NCBI RefSeq assembly: GCF_040199715.1
Contig: NZ_JBEFNA010000002.1
Location: 154,256-218,255, forward strand
Source of the DNA: Fusobacterium sp. SYSU M8D902
GTDB lineage: Bacteria > Fusobacteriota > Fusobacteriia > Fusobacteriales > Fusobacteriaceae
Length of the DNA: 64,000 nt
Direction: 5' to 3'
The notes below the pieces were generated by a model. It was not told the origin of the DNA and did no database searches. It worked only from the letters and a program-made list of their open reading frames with translations. Below, one piece after another: positions 8,371 to 16,558 of this stretch; the stretch's first letter is position 1; each line of letters begins with the position of its first letter. A program made the translations under genes and the position numbers.

Positions 8371-8403
8371 AATAAGCTGTTGCAACTGGTGCAACAGCTT
8401 ATT
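8371..8403. terminator. Hairpin between converging aspA and aminopeptidase genes
   Basis: Perfect 14-base arms (8371-8384 and 8390-8403), 5-base loop. T-richness is modest on both sides, so it may act as a bidirectional terminator of moderate strength. Its GCTGTTGCAA core recurs in the hairpin at 61158. Confidence 0.65.
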
Positions 8404-8452
8404 TTGAGTTATACACTCCCCTGCCAAGGAACTATATTATATTCCTTTTCTA

Positions 8453-9685
8453 TTAAATAGTAAAGGCAAAATTTCCATCTTTCATTATTGTGATCTCATT
8501 TCCTTGAGAATCTACACCTATTATCTCCATATCCTCTGTTCCTATCATAAAGTCTTCGTGAACTAAAGAGATATTCATTCCTCTCTCTTTTAACTCCTCC
8601 TCAGAAAGATTTTCACTTCCCTCTATACACACTGGGTATGCACCACCTAAAGCTAAGTGACTTGAAGCATTTTCATCATATAAAGTATTATAGAAAATTT
8701 TTCTTGAATTAGATATTGGTGAGTTATACTCTACTAAGGCTACCTCTCCTAGATAACTCGAACTTTCATCTGTGTTTAATAATTTTCCTAAGATCTCCTC
8801 TCCCACTTCAGCTGAATACTCCACTACTTTTCCGTTTACAAATTTTAATCTAAATTGATTAATTGTATTGCCACCATAGATTAGAGGTTTACTACTAACC
8901 ACTATACCATTTACTTTATCTCTATGTGGCATTGTAAATATCTCCTCAGTTGGAATATTCGCTACAAAATAAACTCCAGATTTCGACTCCTCTCCTCCAC
9001 TTATCCATCTATGGTTCTCTGGCAATTCTATCTCTAAGTTTGTTCCCTTTGAATTTTTATAGATTAACTTTTTAAATTTTTTATCATTTAAAAATGCTGT
9101 TCTCTCTTTCAAGTTATTGAGATGTTTTTCCCACTCTAGTATTGGATTTTCTTTATCAGCTCTAACTATATTCAATATTAATTTCCATAGTTCTGACATT
9201 GCATACTCATCTTTTAACTCTGGGAAAACTCTATTTGCCCAAGCTTGTGTTGGTACAGAAACAACTGACCATTGATTACTATTTCCCATAACATTTTCAT
9301 AATACTCTTTAAGAGCTATACTCTTAGCTTTTTGCTGTCTTGCTACTCTATCAGCATCAACATCTTTTAAAATATCTGGATCATTTGCATAGATACTTAG
9401 AAAGGCAGCCCCTTTTTTTCTATAGTACTCCAATGACTCCTTTTGCCAATCTGGAAAAATATCAAAAATTTCATCATCTCCATATAGATATCTATACTTT
9501 CCACATACCTCATCATTCCAATGCACAACAACTTCACCAGCACCCTGTTTATAGGCTTCATTTACAACCTGTCTAGTAAAATCATAAGTCTCAACTGGAG
9601 AGTTAACTACTAAAATCTGTCCTTTTTGTATATTTATCCCTTTTCTTATAATCAGTTCAACATAATTTTTAATCTCTTTTTCCAT
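8453..9685 (-). CDS. M29-family metallo-aminopeptidase
   Basis: 410 residues, the usual length for AmpS/AmpT-like aminopeptidases, which remove N-terminal residues from peptides using two metal ions. The expected ligand blocks are visible in order: Glu in TEEIFTMPHRD, Glu in GEVALVEYNSPIS, His in ASSHLALGGAYP, and His plus Asp in LVHEDFMIGTEDMEI. No signal peptide, so cytoplasmic. The gene follows the small hydrolase gene with a 12-base gap in the same direction. It fits a peptide-fermenting lifestyle. Confidence 0.92.
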   Translation of the reverse strand: MEKEIKNYVELIIRKGINIQKGQILVVNSPVETYDFTRQVVNEAYKQGAGEVVVHWNDEVCGKYRYLYGDDEIFDIFPDWQKESLEYYRKKGAAFLSIYANDPDILKDVDADRVARQQKAKSIALKEYYENVMGNSNQWSVVSVPTQAWANRVFPELKDEYAMSELWKLILNIVRADKENPILEWEKHLNNLKERTAFLNDKKFKKLIYKNSKGTNLEIELPENHRWISGGEESKSGVYFVANIPTEEIFTMPHRDKVNGIVVSSKPLIYGGNTINQFRLKFVNGKVVEYSAEVGEEILGKLLNTDESSSYLGEVALVEYNSPISNSRKIFYNTLYDENASSHLALGGAYPVCIEGSENLSEEELKERGMNISLVHEDFMIGTEDMEIIGVDSQGNEITIMKDGNFAFTI

Positions 9686-9697
9686 AATTAATCCCTC

Positions 9698-10339
9698 CTA
9701 TTCAGTTCTAAAAACACCTTTTGAAATAAAATTATTTACATATCTTGCTGTTCCCATTTTTTTATGTATCTCTTTATGAATCAATGGGATTTTTAAAACT
9801 TCTTTGGCTTTTCCATACAGACACTCTTTATAATTTACTACTCCATCACTATACTCTCCTAACCATCTAGAGAATATTCCATATGGCTCTGTCCCAATTA
9901 TTACTCCTACTTGTATTGACTCATCTAATTCAATACTATTCTTTTTATTTAAAAGTGCCAAGGGTTTAAATATTTTATCTAATAGTGGAAAAACTCTCTT
10001 CATTCTTCTGTGTATCACAGAATCCCTCAAAGGTGCTGCTATAAGTATTATCTTATCCACTATTCCTTTAACCTTCTCATCTTTTAAAGTACTAGCTATT
10101 AGTTTTCCCCCAAGATCATATCCCACTAAAACAATCTCCTCTTTTTCACTAAGCCCACTATATTTTAAATCTAATAAAAAGTTTTTTAACATCTCTTGAG
10201 AAAACTTTATATCTGGAAATGTCAATGGAAAATTTAGATTTTCAACTCTATATCCCAATAATTCAAGGTGTTCTTGAAGAGGTATCATATCTCTATAACT
10301 TTGATTAAATCCGTGTATTAAAACAACTCTAAAATTCAT
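9698..10339 (-). CDS. Alpha/beta hydrolase with Asp at the nucleophile position
   Basis: About 213 residues. The N-terminus VVLIHGFNQ is the oxyanion-hole strand-turn of alpha/beta hydrolases. The nucleophile elbow reads GYDLGG (residues 73-78), with Asp75 where Ser is usual; aspartate there is known in dehalogenases and epoxide hydrolases, but this protein is shorter and lacks an obvious cap domain. A His-containing segment PLIHKEIH near the C-terminus could supply the catalytic base. The ATG chosen follows a GGGAGAG site; an in-frame TTG lies five codons upstream inside that site. The substrate is unknown. Co-directional with the aminopeptidase gene. Confidence 0.7.
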   Translation of the reverse strand: MNFRVVLIHGFNQSYRDMIPLQEHLELLGYRVENLNFPLTFPDIKFSQEMLKNFLLDLKYSGLSEKEEIVLVGYDLGGKLIASTLKDEKVKGIVDKIILIAAPLRDSVIHRRMKRVFPLLDKIFKPLALLNKKNSIELDESIQVGVIIGTEPYGIFSRWLGEYSDGVVNYKECLYGKAKEVLKIPLIHKEIHKKMGTARYVNNFISKGVFRTE

Positions 10340-10519
10340 CTTCTCTCCCTTCAAAATATATATTCTTCATTCTAATTATATCATTTTTATAAAAATATCT
10401 CTAGAAATTTTATTCTATAATCTGCATATAGTTTACTTTGGAATATCTTAATAGCTTTCTATTTTAAAATATGTTAAAATATTTTAGAAATAAATACTAC
10501 AACAAATTAGGAGGAAGCT

Positions 10520-13270
10520 ATGAAATTTTTAAGAAATTTTATAATTTTTATTTTATTTTTAAGTTTTTCTTTACTCAGTTTTGCTATACAATTAGAAGAT
10601 AGTAAAAACTTAGTTTCAGGAAAATTAGAAAATGGTATACACTACTATATCTATAAAAATAGCAAACCAGAGAACAAAGCACTATTAAATTTAGTTGTTA
10701 AAACAGGTTCATTAATGGAAGAGGACAACGAACAGGGAATAGCACACTTCATGGAGCATATGGCATTTAATGGTACTAATAAATTTGAAAAAAATGAATT
10801 GATTAAATATCTACAATCTATTGGTTTGAGCTTTGGTGGAGATTTGAATGCCTATACATCTTTTGATAGAACAGTCTATAAACTTCTTGTTCCCACTACT
10901 CCTAAAGAGTTGGAAAATGGTTTTGAAGTACTAAGAGAGTGGGCAAGTGAAGCTACTTTAGACTCTCAAGAGGTAGAAAATGAGAAAAAAATTGTAATTG
11001 AGGAATGGAGATTGAGTCAAGGCTTGGAGCAACGTCTTGGAGATGTCCAAAAAAAAGCTATTTTTGAAGGCTCAAGATACTATGACAGATTCCCAATTGG
11101 TCTACCTAAAATAATCAATGGAGCTAACAGAGAGCTACTTAAAGGTTTTTATCAAAAATGGTATCAGCCTGAGAATATATCTGTTGTAGCAGTTGGTGAT
11201 TTTGATGTAAAAAAGGTAGAAGAGTACATAAAAAAATATTTTAACTACAATAGTATGGTTAAAGGTTCTATTCCTAAAGAGTATGAGATTAAAGATTTAA
11301 AAAATAAATTCATAACTTTCTCTGATGATGAGATAAGATATAATTCATTCTCTATTACAAAAATTTTAGATAGAGATGTCATCAATAGTGAAGAATCAAT
11401 GAAAAAATTTATTGTTGATCAACTTCTTTTTAATATTATTAACACAAGATTATCCAATCTTCAAAAAAATAGTAATACTCCACTTTTGGAATCTATAGTC
11501 TACAAATATGATATTAGTAACTCTAGAGATATTTTTACCTCTGCCACTGTGATAAAAAATGATAGACTTGAAGAGGGAATTACACTATTTAATCAGTTTT
11601 TCAAATCTATCTCTAAAAATGGTGTCACTGAATATGAGCTTCAGTTAGAAAAAGAAAATCTTTTAAATAACTATAAAAATATCTTAGCCAATAAAGATAG
11701 TATCACTCATGATAACTACGCTGACTCTTTAGTTGAGCATATTATGTCTGATGAAAGTTTTTTAGATATTGATCAAGAGTTTGCTATCTACTCTAAATTA
11801 CTTGACTCAATTAATATCTCTGAATTAAATAGTAGAGCAAGTGAGATTTTTCAAAAAGATTCTCTTTACTTTTTAACAACTAGTACTGAGCAGGGAAAAA
11901 TTGATGATATAGCCCTAAAAAATATTATAAATAGTAGTAAGTCATCTAAAGAAAACTTTGATTTTTCCATACAACCAGTTAAACTTCTACCAATAGAAAC
12001 AACTGCTGGAACAATAACTAAACAAAATAGTGGGGAGTATACTCTTTCAAATGGTATCAAAGTCTATAGTAAAAAAACTGACTTTGATAAGGACAAAATT
12101 TTAATTAAACTATTTAAAAAAGAGGGGAGCTCTAATGAGGATTACTCTGGATTTATAAACTCTCTTATTGCACCTATGGTAATTGAAAGATCTGGAGTAG
12201 GAAATCTTAATCCTAAAGATATTGAGACTTTTATGAAAGGAAAAAATTTCTCTATCTCCTCTTATATCAACGACTATGAACAAGGATTTTTAATTACAAC
12301 AGATAGAGCTAATCTTGAAACAGCACTTGAATATATGAACTACTTAATATACCAACCTAAGGTTGATGACACAATCTATAGTAACTCTCTTGAAGAGCTA
12401 AAAGAGAGTATTTTAAGTAGAAATAACTCGCCAAGAGCTGTATATAGAGATGAGATTAATAAACTTTACAGTGGTAATAACCCTAGAAGAGCACCTTTAA
12501 CTCTTAAAGATCTCAATTATCTAAGCAAGGATAATCTTTTAAAAGAGTACAAGAAAAAATTTAGTAATTTTTCTGATTATAATCTAATTGTGGTAGGTTC
12601 ATTTGATACATTAACTTTAGAAGATAATCTGAAAAAATTTGTTGCCTCTCTTCCTAGTAAAAAGGAGTCTAACACTGTAAAACCATTGGATTTAAATATT
12701 CCTAAGGACATTGTAAAAAAAGATATTATTAAAGGTGTAGATAAAAAAGCAACTGTCACTCTGATCTTTCCATATAACTCTCAATATGGTTATTTTGAAA
12801 AGACTCTTTACAATGGATTTTCACAGATCTTGGATATAGCTCTTATTGAGGAGATCAGAGAAAAAATTGGTGGTGTTTACTCTATCTCATCAAAAACTCT
12901 ACTATCACCTAATTACTATGGAGAAAACAAGATGATTATTGCATATAGTTGTGACACCTCAAGAGTTGATGAGATAAAAGATGCTGTTTTTAAAACTTTA
13001 AATAATCTACTATACAAAGATATTGATAATAAAAAGATTAATAGTGTTGTAAAAAACTATGAATTATCGTATAATACAGAGGTAAAAGAGAATTATTTCT
13101 GGTTTAACTATCTATATCAAGATATAACTGTTCCAAATTATAAGATTGCTACTCCAACTGAGTATAAAACTCTTATGAATAGAGAGAATCTATGGAAAGT
13201 CAATAGAGAAGCAATCAATTTAAACAACTATATTGATGTAACTTTAATTCCTGAAAAGGAAAATTTATAA
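10520..13270 (+). CDS. Secreted M16 family zinc metalloprotease
   Basis: 916 residues. Residues 1-22 form a hydrophobic signal peptide, so the protein is exported. The inverted zinc motif HFMEH spans His76-His80, with a likely third ligand Glu155 in ENEKKIVIEE. A second, inactive M16 half follows after about residue 500, as in PqqL/pitrilysin-type proteins. Function is probably degradation of peptides in the periplasm or at the surface; the substrate is unknown. Ribosome-binding site GGAGGAAG precedes the ATG. It is followed after 18 bases by a DUF1904 gene, which may be co-transcribed. Confidence 0.92.
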   Translation: MKFLRNFIIFILFLSFSLLSFAIQLEDSKNLVSGKLENGIHYYIYKNSKPENKALLNLVVKTGSLMEEDNEQGIAHFMEHMAFNGTNKFEKNELIKYLQSIGLSFGGDLNAYTSFDRTVYKLLVPTTPKELENGFEVLREWASEATLDSQEVENEKKIVIEEWRLSQGLEQRLGDVQKKAIFEGSRYYDRFPIGLPKIINGANRELLKGFYQKWYQPENISVVAVGDFDVKKVEEYIKKYFNYNSMVKGSIPKEYEIKDLKNKFITFSDDEIRYNSFSITKILDRDVINSEESMKKFIVDQLLFNIINTRLSNLQKNSNTPLLESIVYKYDISNSRDIFTSATVIKNDRLEEGITLFNQFFKSISKNGVTEYELQLEKENLLNNYKNILANKDSITHDNYADSLVEHIMSDESFLDIDQEFAIYSKLLDSINISELNSRASEIFQKDSLYFLTTSTEQGKIDDIALKNIINSSKSSKENFDFSIQPVKLLPIETTAGTITKQNSGEYTLSNGIKVYSKKTDFDKDKILIKLFKKEGSSNEDYSGFINSLIAPMVIERSGVGNLNPKDIETFMKGKNFSISSYINDYEQGFLITTDRANLETALEYMNYLIYQPKVDDTIYSNSLEELKESILSRNNSPRAVYRDEINKLYSGNNPRRAPLTLKDLNYLSKDNLLKEYKKKFSNFSDYNLIVVGSFDTLTLEDNLKKFVASLPSKKESNTVKPLDLNIPKDIVKKDIIKGVDKKATVTLIFPYNSQYGYFEKTLYNGFSQILDIALIEEIREKIGGVYSISSKTLLSPNYYGENKMIIAYSCDTSRVDEIKDAVFKTLNNLLYKDIDNKKINSVVKNYELSYNTEVKENYFWFNYLYQDITVPNYKIATPTEYKTLMNRENLWKVNREAINLNNYIDVTLIPEKENL

Positions 13271-13288
13271 ATATTATTAGGAGGATAT

Positions 13289-13618
13289 ATGCCACATTTA
13301 AAAATTAGAGGTATGGCTAAAGAGCCAATTATTGAAAACAGCAAGGAGCTTATAGATGGACTTACTGACATAGTAAAATGCGATAGAACTTGGTTCACTA
13401 TTGAGCATATTGACACTGAATATATTTTTGATGGAAAGATTGTTGAAGGATATACTTTTGTTGAACTTTTCTGGTTTGAAAGAACACCAGAAGTTAAAAA
13501 ACAGGTTGCTGATTTTATAACTAAATTCATCAAAAAAATCAATGGAAATAAGGATTGTTGTGTAATTTTCTTCCCATTACAAGGAGAAAACTACTGTGAC
13601 AATGGAGAGTTCTTCTAA
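13289..13618 (+). CDS. DUF1904 family protein
   Basis: 109 residues beginning MPHLKIRGM, with YIFDGKIVEGYTFVELFWF in the middle; both match my recollection of the DUF1904 family, small proteins thought to have a tautomerase-like fold (family knowledge). Members often conserve Pro2, the catalytic position in tautomerases, and it is present here. No specific function is known. An AGGAGG site precedes the ATG, and the gene lies 18 bases behind the M16 protease gene. Confidence 0.75.
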   Translation: MPHLKIRGMAKEPIIENSKELIDGLTDIVKCDRTWFTIEHIDTEYIFDGKIVEGYTFVELFWFERTPEVKKQVADFITKFIKKINGNKDCCVIFFPLQGENYCDNGEFF

Positions 13619-13656
13619 GAGCAATACAAAATTATTTACACTCTCTAGATTATAAA

Positions 13657-13692
13657 AAGAAGTTGATTAGCTTTTCTGTTAATCAACTTCTT
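13657..13692. terminator. Bidirectional terminator
   Basis: Perfect 13-base arms (13657-13669 and 13680-13692) between converging genes. It is flanked by TTTTTATA on the minus strand and AATTTTAT on the plus strand. Confidence 0.8.
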
Positions 13693-13730
13693 AATTTTAT
13701 ACACTCTTTTGATATCTCACCTATATATCT

Positions 13731-15335
13731 CTATCTCTTCTCATAAGTTAATTTACCATCTAAAGAGTAAGCTCTAGCCTCAATCTCTTTTCCGTTTTTA
13801 TACAGATACTCTTCACTAACTTTTCCATTTGTATAGTAATATCTCTGTAATCCATCTCTTTTTCCATCTAGATAGTTCTCCTCTGAAACTATCATTCCAT
13901 CAACATAATTTACCCATTTTCCATCTTTTTCATTATTTTTATAGAAACCTTTTTCAGAAACCCTATTCTTTGTATCATACATTATATAATTTCCATCTAA
14001 AATACCATTTTTAAACTCTGTTTCCTTTTTAAAATATGATTTTCTTGAAAAATCTGTTGGAATATAGTTGATTATTTTTCCGTCTAACTCTCCATTTTCA
14101 TTATAGCTATAGATATCTACATTTTTTCCAACTTCATCATATCTCCTCCACTCACCACTTCTAAATCCATTTACATAGATACCCAGTGTCACTATCTTAC
14201 CATCTCTACTGTACTCTTTATACTCACCATTAAGTAGATTGTTTCTATAATTTTCCTCACTTAAAATTTTTCCATCTGAATAGTAATTTTCAACTTTTCC
14301 CTCTTTTTGACCTCTGATATAATTAATTTTTCTTAAAAGTTCTCCATTCTCATTATAAATATTGACATATCCATCTAGATATCCATCTCTATAATTTCCA
14401 TTTTCTTTTATATTTCCATTCTCATAGTAATTTGAGTAGACTCCATTCAAAACTCCCTCTTGGTAGTTTTCCTCTGAAATCAACTTTCTAGCTCTATTGT
14501 ATCTTTTCCATACCCCTGCTTTCTTATTATTTACAAAGTTTCCCTCTAGCTCCAAACCACCATTATAGTTGTTTAAATAGTAATATCCCTCTCTCATATC
14601 ATTTTTATACTCCACCTCGGATAATACTCTTCCACCTATATACTCTATACTTTTCCCCTCTTTTTTCCCTAAATTATAGTTTATTTCAACCTCTTTTTGT
14701 CCACTACTATTATATCTTATAAATTTTTTATCCAACTTATCTGAATTATACTCTCCAGCTATCTTTACATTTCCGTTCTCATAGTTTTCATAAAACTTTC
14801 CATTCTTTATTCCACTGTCATAATTTATCTCTTTAGCTATAATTCCATTTGGATAATATTGAGCTTCCTTTCCATTTTTTAATCCATTTATATAGTTTAT
14901 CTCTCTCTTTATCTTTCCATTACTATAGTACTCTATCTCTCGCCCATCTTTTAATCCATCTATATAATTTTTTTCACTTTTTACAGTTCCATCACTATAG
15001 TATTCATACTCCACTCCATTTTTTTTATATGCCTTCACTACTTTCTTTGGCTTAGTAACATTATTCTCTCTTTGAGCCTCTTTTTTCATCTCCAGTATTT
15101 TTTTATGTTTTTCTGGAATAACATCACCATTACTTATCTTATCTAACTTTTTATTAAGTTCGGCTACAACTCCACCTACTTCTTTCCTTATTTTTAAAAT
15201 TTCACTACTTTTTTCCTCAACTTTTATCTTCCCACCCATTGATTTTATTCCAAAGTATACGATTCCTGATACAAATACCACTATTAACACTATTATTATA
15301 ATTGCTAACCCAAAATCTTTTTTTCTATCTCTCAT
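13731..15335 (-). CDS. Membrane-anchored MORN-like (YwqK-type) repeat protein
   Basis: 534 residues. An N-terminal transmembrane segment (residues ~10-30) is preceded by basic residues, so the bulk should lie outside the cytoplasm. A short charged linker follows, then about 17 tandem units of 22-25 residues from residue ~108 to the end, each resembling YYSNGKIKREINYINGLKNG. This is the MORN_2 pattern found in YwqK-type proteins. Some units are degenerate (around residues 250-280 and 425-450). Such repeats probably form a long beta-strand solenoid. The function is unknown; the 'antitoxin' label often given to relatives is not supported here because no toxin partner is adjacent. It stands alone with its own terminator. 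Confidence 0.8.
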   Translation of the reverse strand: MRDRKKDFGLAIIIIVLIVVFVSGIVYFGIKSMGGKIKVEEKSSEILKIRKEVGGVVAELNKKLDKISNGDVIPEKHKKILEMKKEAQRENNVTKPKKVVKAYKKNGVEYEYYSDGTVKSEKNYIDGLKDGREIEYYSNGKIKREINYINGLKNGKEAQYYPNGIIAKEINYDSGIKNGKFYENYENGNVKIAGEYNSDKLDKKFIRYNSSGQKEVEINYNLGKKEGKSIEYIGGRVLSEVEYKNDMREGYYYLNNYNGGLELEGNFVNNKKAGVWKRYNRARKLISEENYQEGVLNGVYSNYYENGNIKENGNYRDGYLDGYVNIYNENGELLRKINYIRGQKEGKVENYYSDGKILSEENYRNNLLNGEYKEYSRDGKIVTLGIYVNGFRSGEWRRYDEVGKNVDIYSYNENGELDGKIINYIPTDFSRKSYFKKETEFKNGILDGNYIMYDTKNRVSEKGFYKNNEKDGKWVNYVDGMIVSEENYLDGKRDGLQRYYYTNGKVSEEYLYKNGKEIEARAYSLDGKLTYEKR

Positions 15336-15423
15336 ACTGCTTCTCCCTTAATATGTTATATTTAATTATACAACACTATATTTAAATAAGAAAAGAAAAT
15401 TTTTATATAATTTATATAAAAAA

Positions 15424-15463
15424 AGAGATACTATTTTCTAAAATTTAGAAAAATAGTATCTCT
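15424..15463 (-). terminator. Terminator of the HMA2/P-type ATPase operon
   Basis: Perfect 14-base arms (15424-15437 and 15450-15463) followed on the minus strand by TTTTTTT. It lies 18 bases after the last gene of the operon. Confidence 0.88.
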
Positions 15464-15481
15464 CAATTCAACCTTTTATAA

Positions 15482-15778
15482 CTATTTTGCTTCTGCTATT
15501 TCACAAGCTTCACAAGTAGCTCCATTTAATTCTCTTTCAGCTAATATATCTTCAATATGCTCTTTTGTTTCTGTTAAAGCTTCTACAGACATATCCTCAT
15601 AGTTTACAGTATCACAAGTTTTGATATTGATTCCTTGAGTTCTTAAGAAAGCATCTACCTTTGCTTTATTTTTTTTGTATAGGTAGTATCCTGCTACTGT
15701 TACTCCTATTCCTACTGCTGCTCCCACTACATGAGCTTTTGTTACATTTCCATTTCCACCAAATCCAAATCCGAACAT
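15482..15778 (-). CDS. Small membrane protein with C-terminal CxxC, last gene of the ATPase operon
   Basis: 98 residues. A Gly-rich N-terminus is followed by one hydrophobic segment (residues ~15-33) with small residues, then a basic stretch and a soluble tail. Cysteines are at 55, 89 and 92; the last two form CEAC near the C-terminus, a plausible metal or thiol site. I do not recognise a named family. It begins 14 bases after the 252-residue HMA2-like gene and ends at the operon terminator, so it probably belongs to the same metal-handling system. Confidence 0.75.
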   Translation of the reverse strand: MFGFGFGGNGNVTKAHVVGAAVGIGVTVAGYYLYKKNKAKVDAFLRTQGINIKTCDTVNYEDMSVEALTETKEHIEDILAERELNGATCEACEIAEAK

Positions 15779-15792
15779 GGCTATACCTCCTA

Positions 15793-16551
15793 TTATTTAT
15801 TTATTGTTATATACTTTTCTGTACTTTTTGATGTATTTTTATGTTTTCTAAAAAATATGTGATAAATTAAATCTCCTATATTATCTATACTATTGTCTTC
15901 AGATACATTGGCTATATAGTAGTCTTTATCTTCCTGTTTATTTTTTATTCTAAAAAATTTAACCTCTTTAGCTTCATTATTTGTCGAGATTAGGTGTCTA
16001 CCAAATGTTGTTAACCAAATCATAGCTACTATTGAAAGTTTTGGAGTATTTAAAAATGATTTTATCAAATACATAGCTGGTAAAATCTCTAAATCAAATA
16101 CACCTTTTCTATTTGTCTCAATACAAGCATGTTCTAATATTGCTGCTGAAGTTAAAGATATAGAAAACCAGTTCATTATATTCTGTAATCTATTATCTCC
16201 CTTATTCCATAACATATTGATTCCTGACATTACAATAGATGCTCCTGAATAGATTGCAAAACTCTCTATGGCTTTTTGCTCCACTCCATCTAATAGTTTT
16301 ATTGGCATCATTCCATTTTCAATGGAAAAAGCTGTCAATATCTTATAGATAATCTCCTGCAAATTTATTTTTTCAGGATTAAAAGTTGCTACTACACTCT
16401 TAGTAACTGGACTGTATCTTAATTCTATACATTCGTTATCCTTAGTAACATTATATTTAAATGTCTCAAAACATTTAATTGGTTCAGATAATTTTAATCT
16501 GACTCTGTTAGGTAACTTATGTATCAATGTTACATTGAGTTTTTTCATCAA
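15793..16551 (-). CDS. HMA2-like membrane protein, ATPase partner
   Basis: 252 residues. Residues ~5-75 repeat the pattern seen in the neighbouring ATPase (IHKLPNRVRLKL followed by SPVTKSVVATFNPEK), a heavy-metal-associated-domain-2-like ferredoxin fold without the CxxC metal site. Several hydrophobic segments follow between residues ~90 and 190, including a GVFDLEILPAMYLIKSFL region that resembles part of the 165-residue protein of the same operon. The C-terminal tail is charged. It lies 7 bases after the ATPase gene. Probably a membrane partner of the pump; the function is not known. Confidence 0.75.
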   Translation of the reverse strand: MMKKLNVTLIHKLPNRVRLKLSEPIKCFETFKYNVTKDNECIELRYSPVTKSVVATFNPEKINLQEIIYKILTAFSIENGMMPIKLLDGVEQKAIESFAIYSGASIVMSGINMLWNKGDNRLQNIMNWFSISLTSAAILEHACIETNRKGVFDLEILPAMYLIKSFLNTPKLSIVAMIWLTTFGRHLISTNNEAKEVKFFRIKNKQEDKDYYIANVSEDNSIDNIGDLIYHIFFRKHKNTSKSTEKYITINK

Positions 16552-16558
16552 TCTCTCC

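Noticed and set aside
13731-15335. YwqK-type antitoxin of a toxin-antitoxin pair
   Set aside because: No toxin gene is adjacent and the protein has a membrane anchor; the name comes only from repeat similarity.
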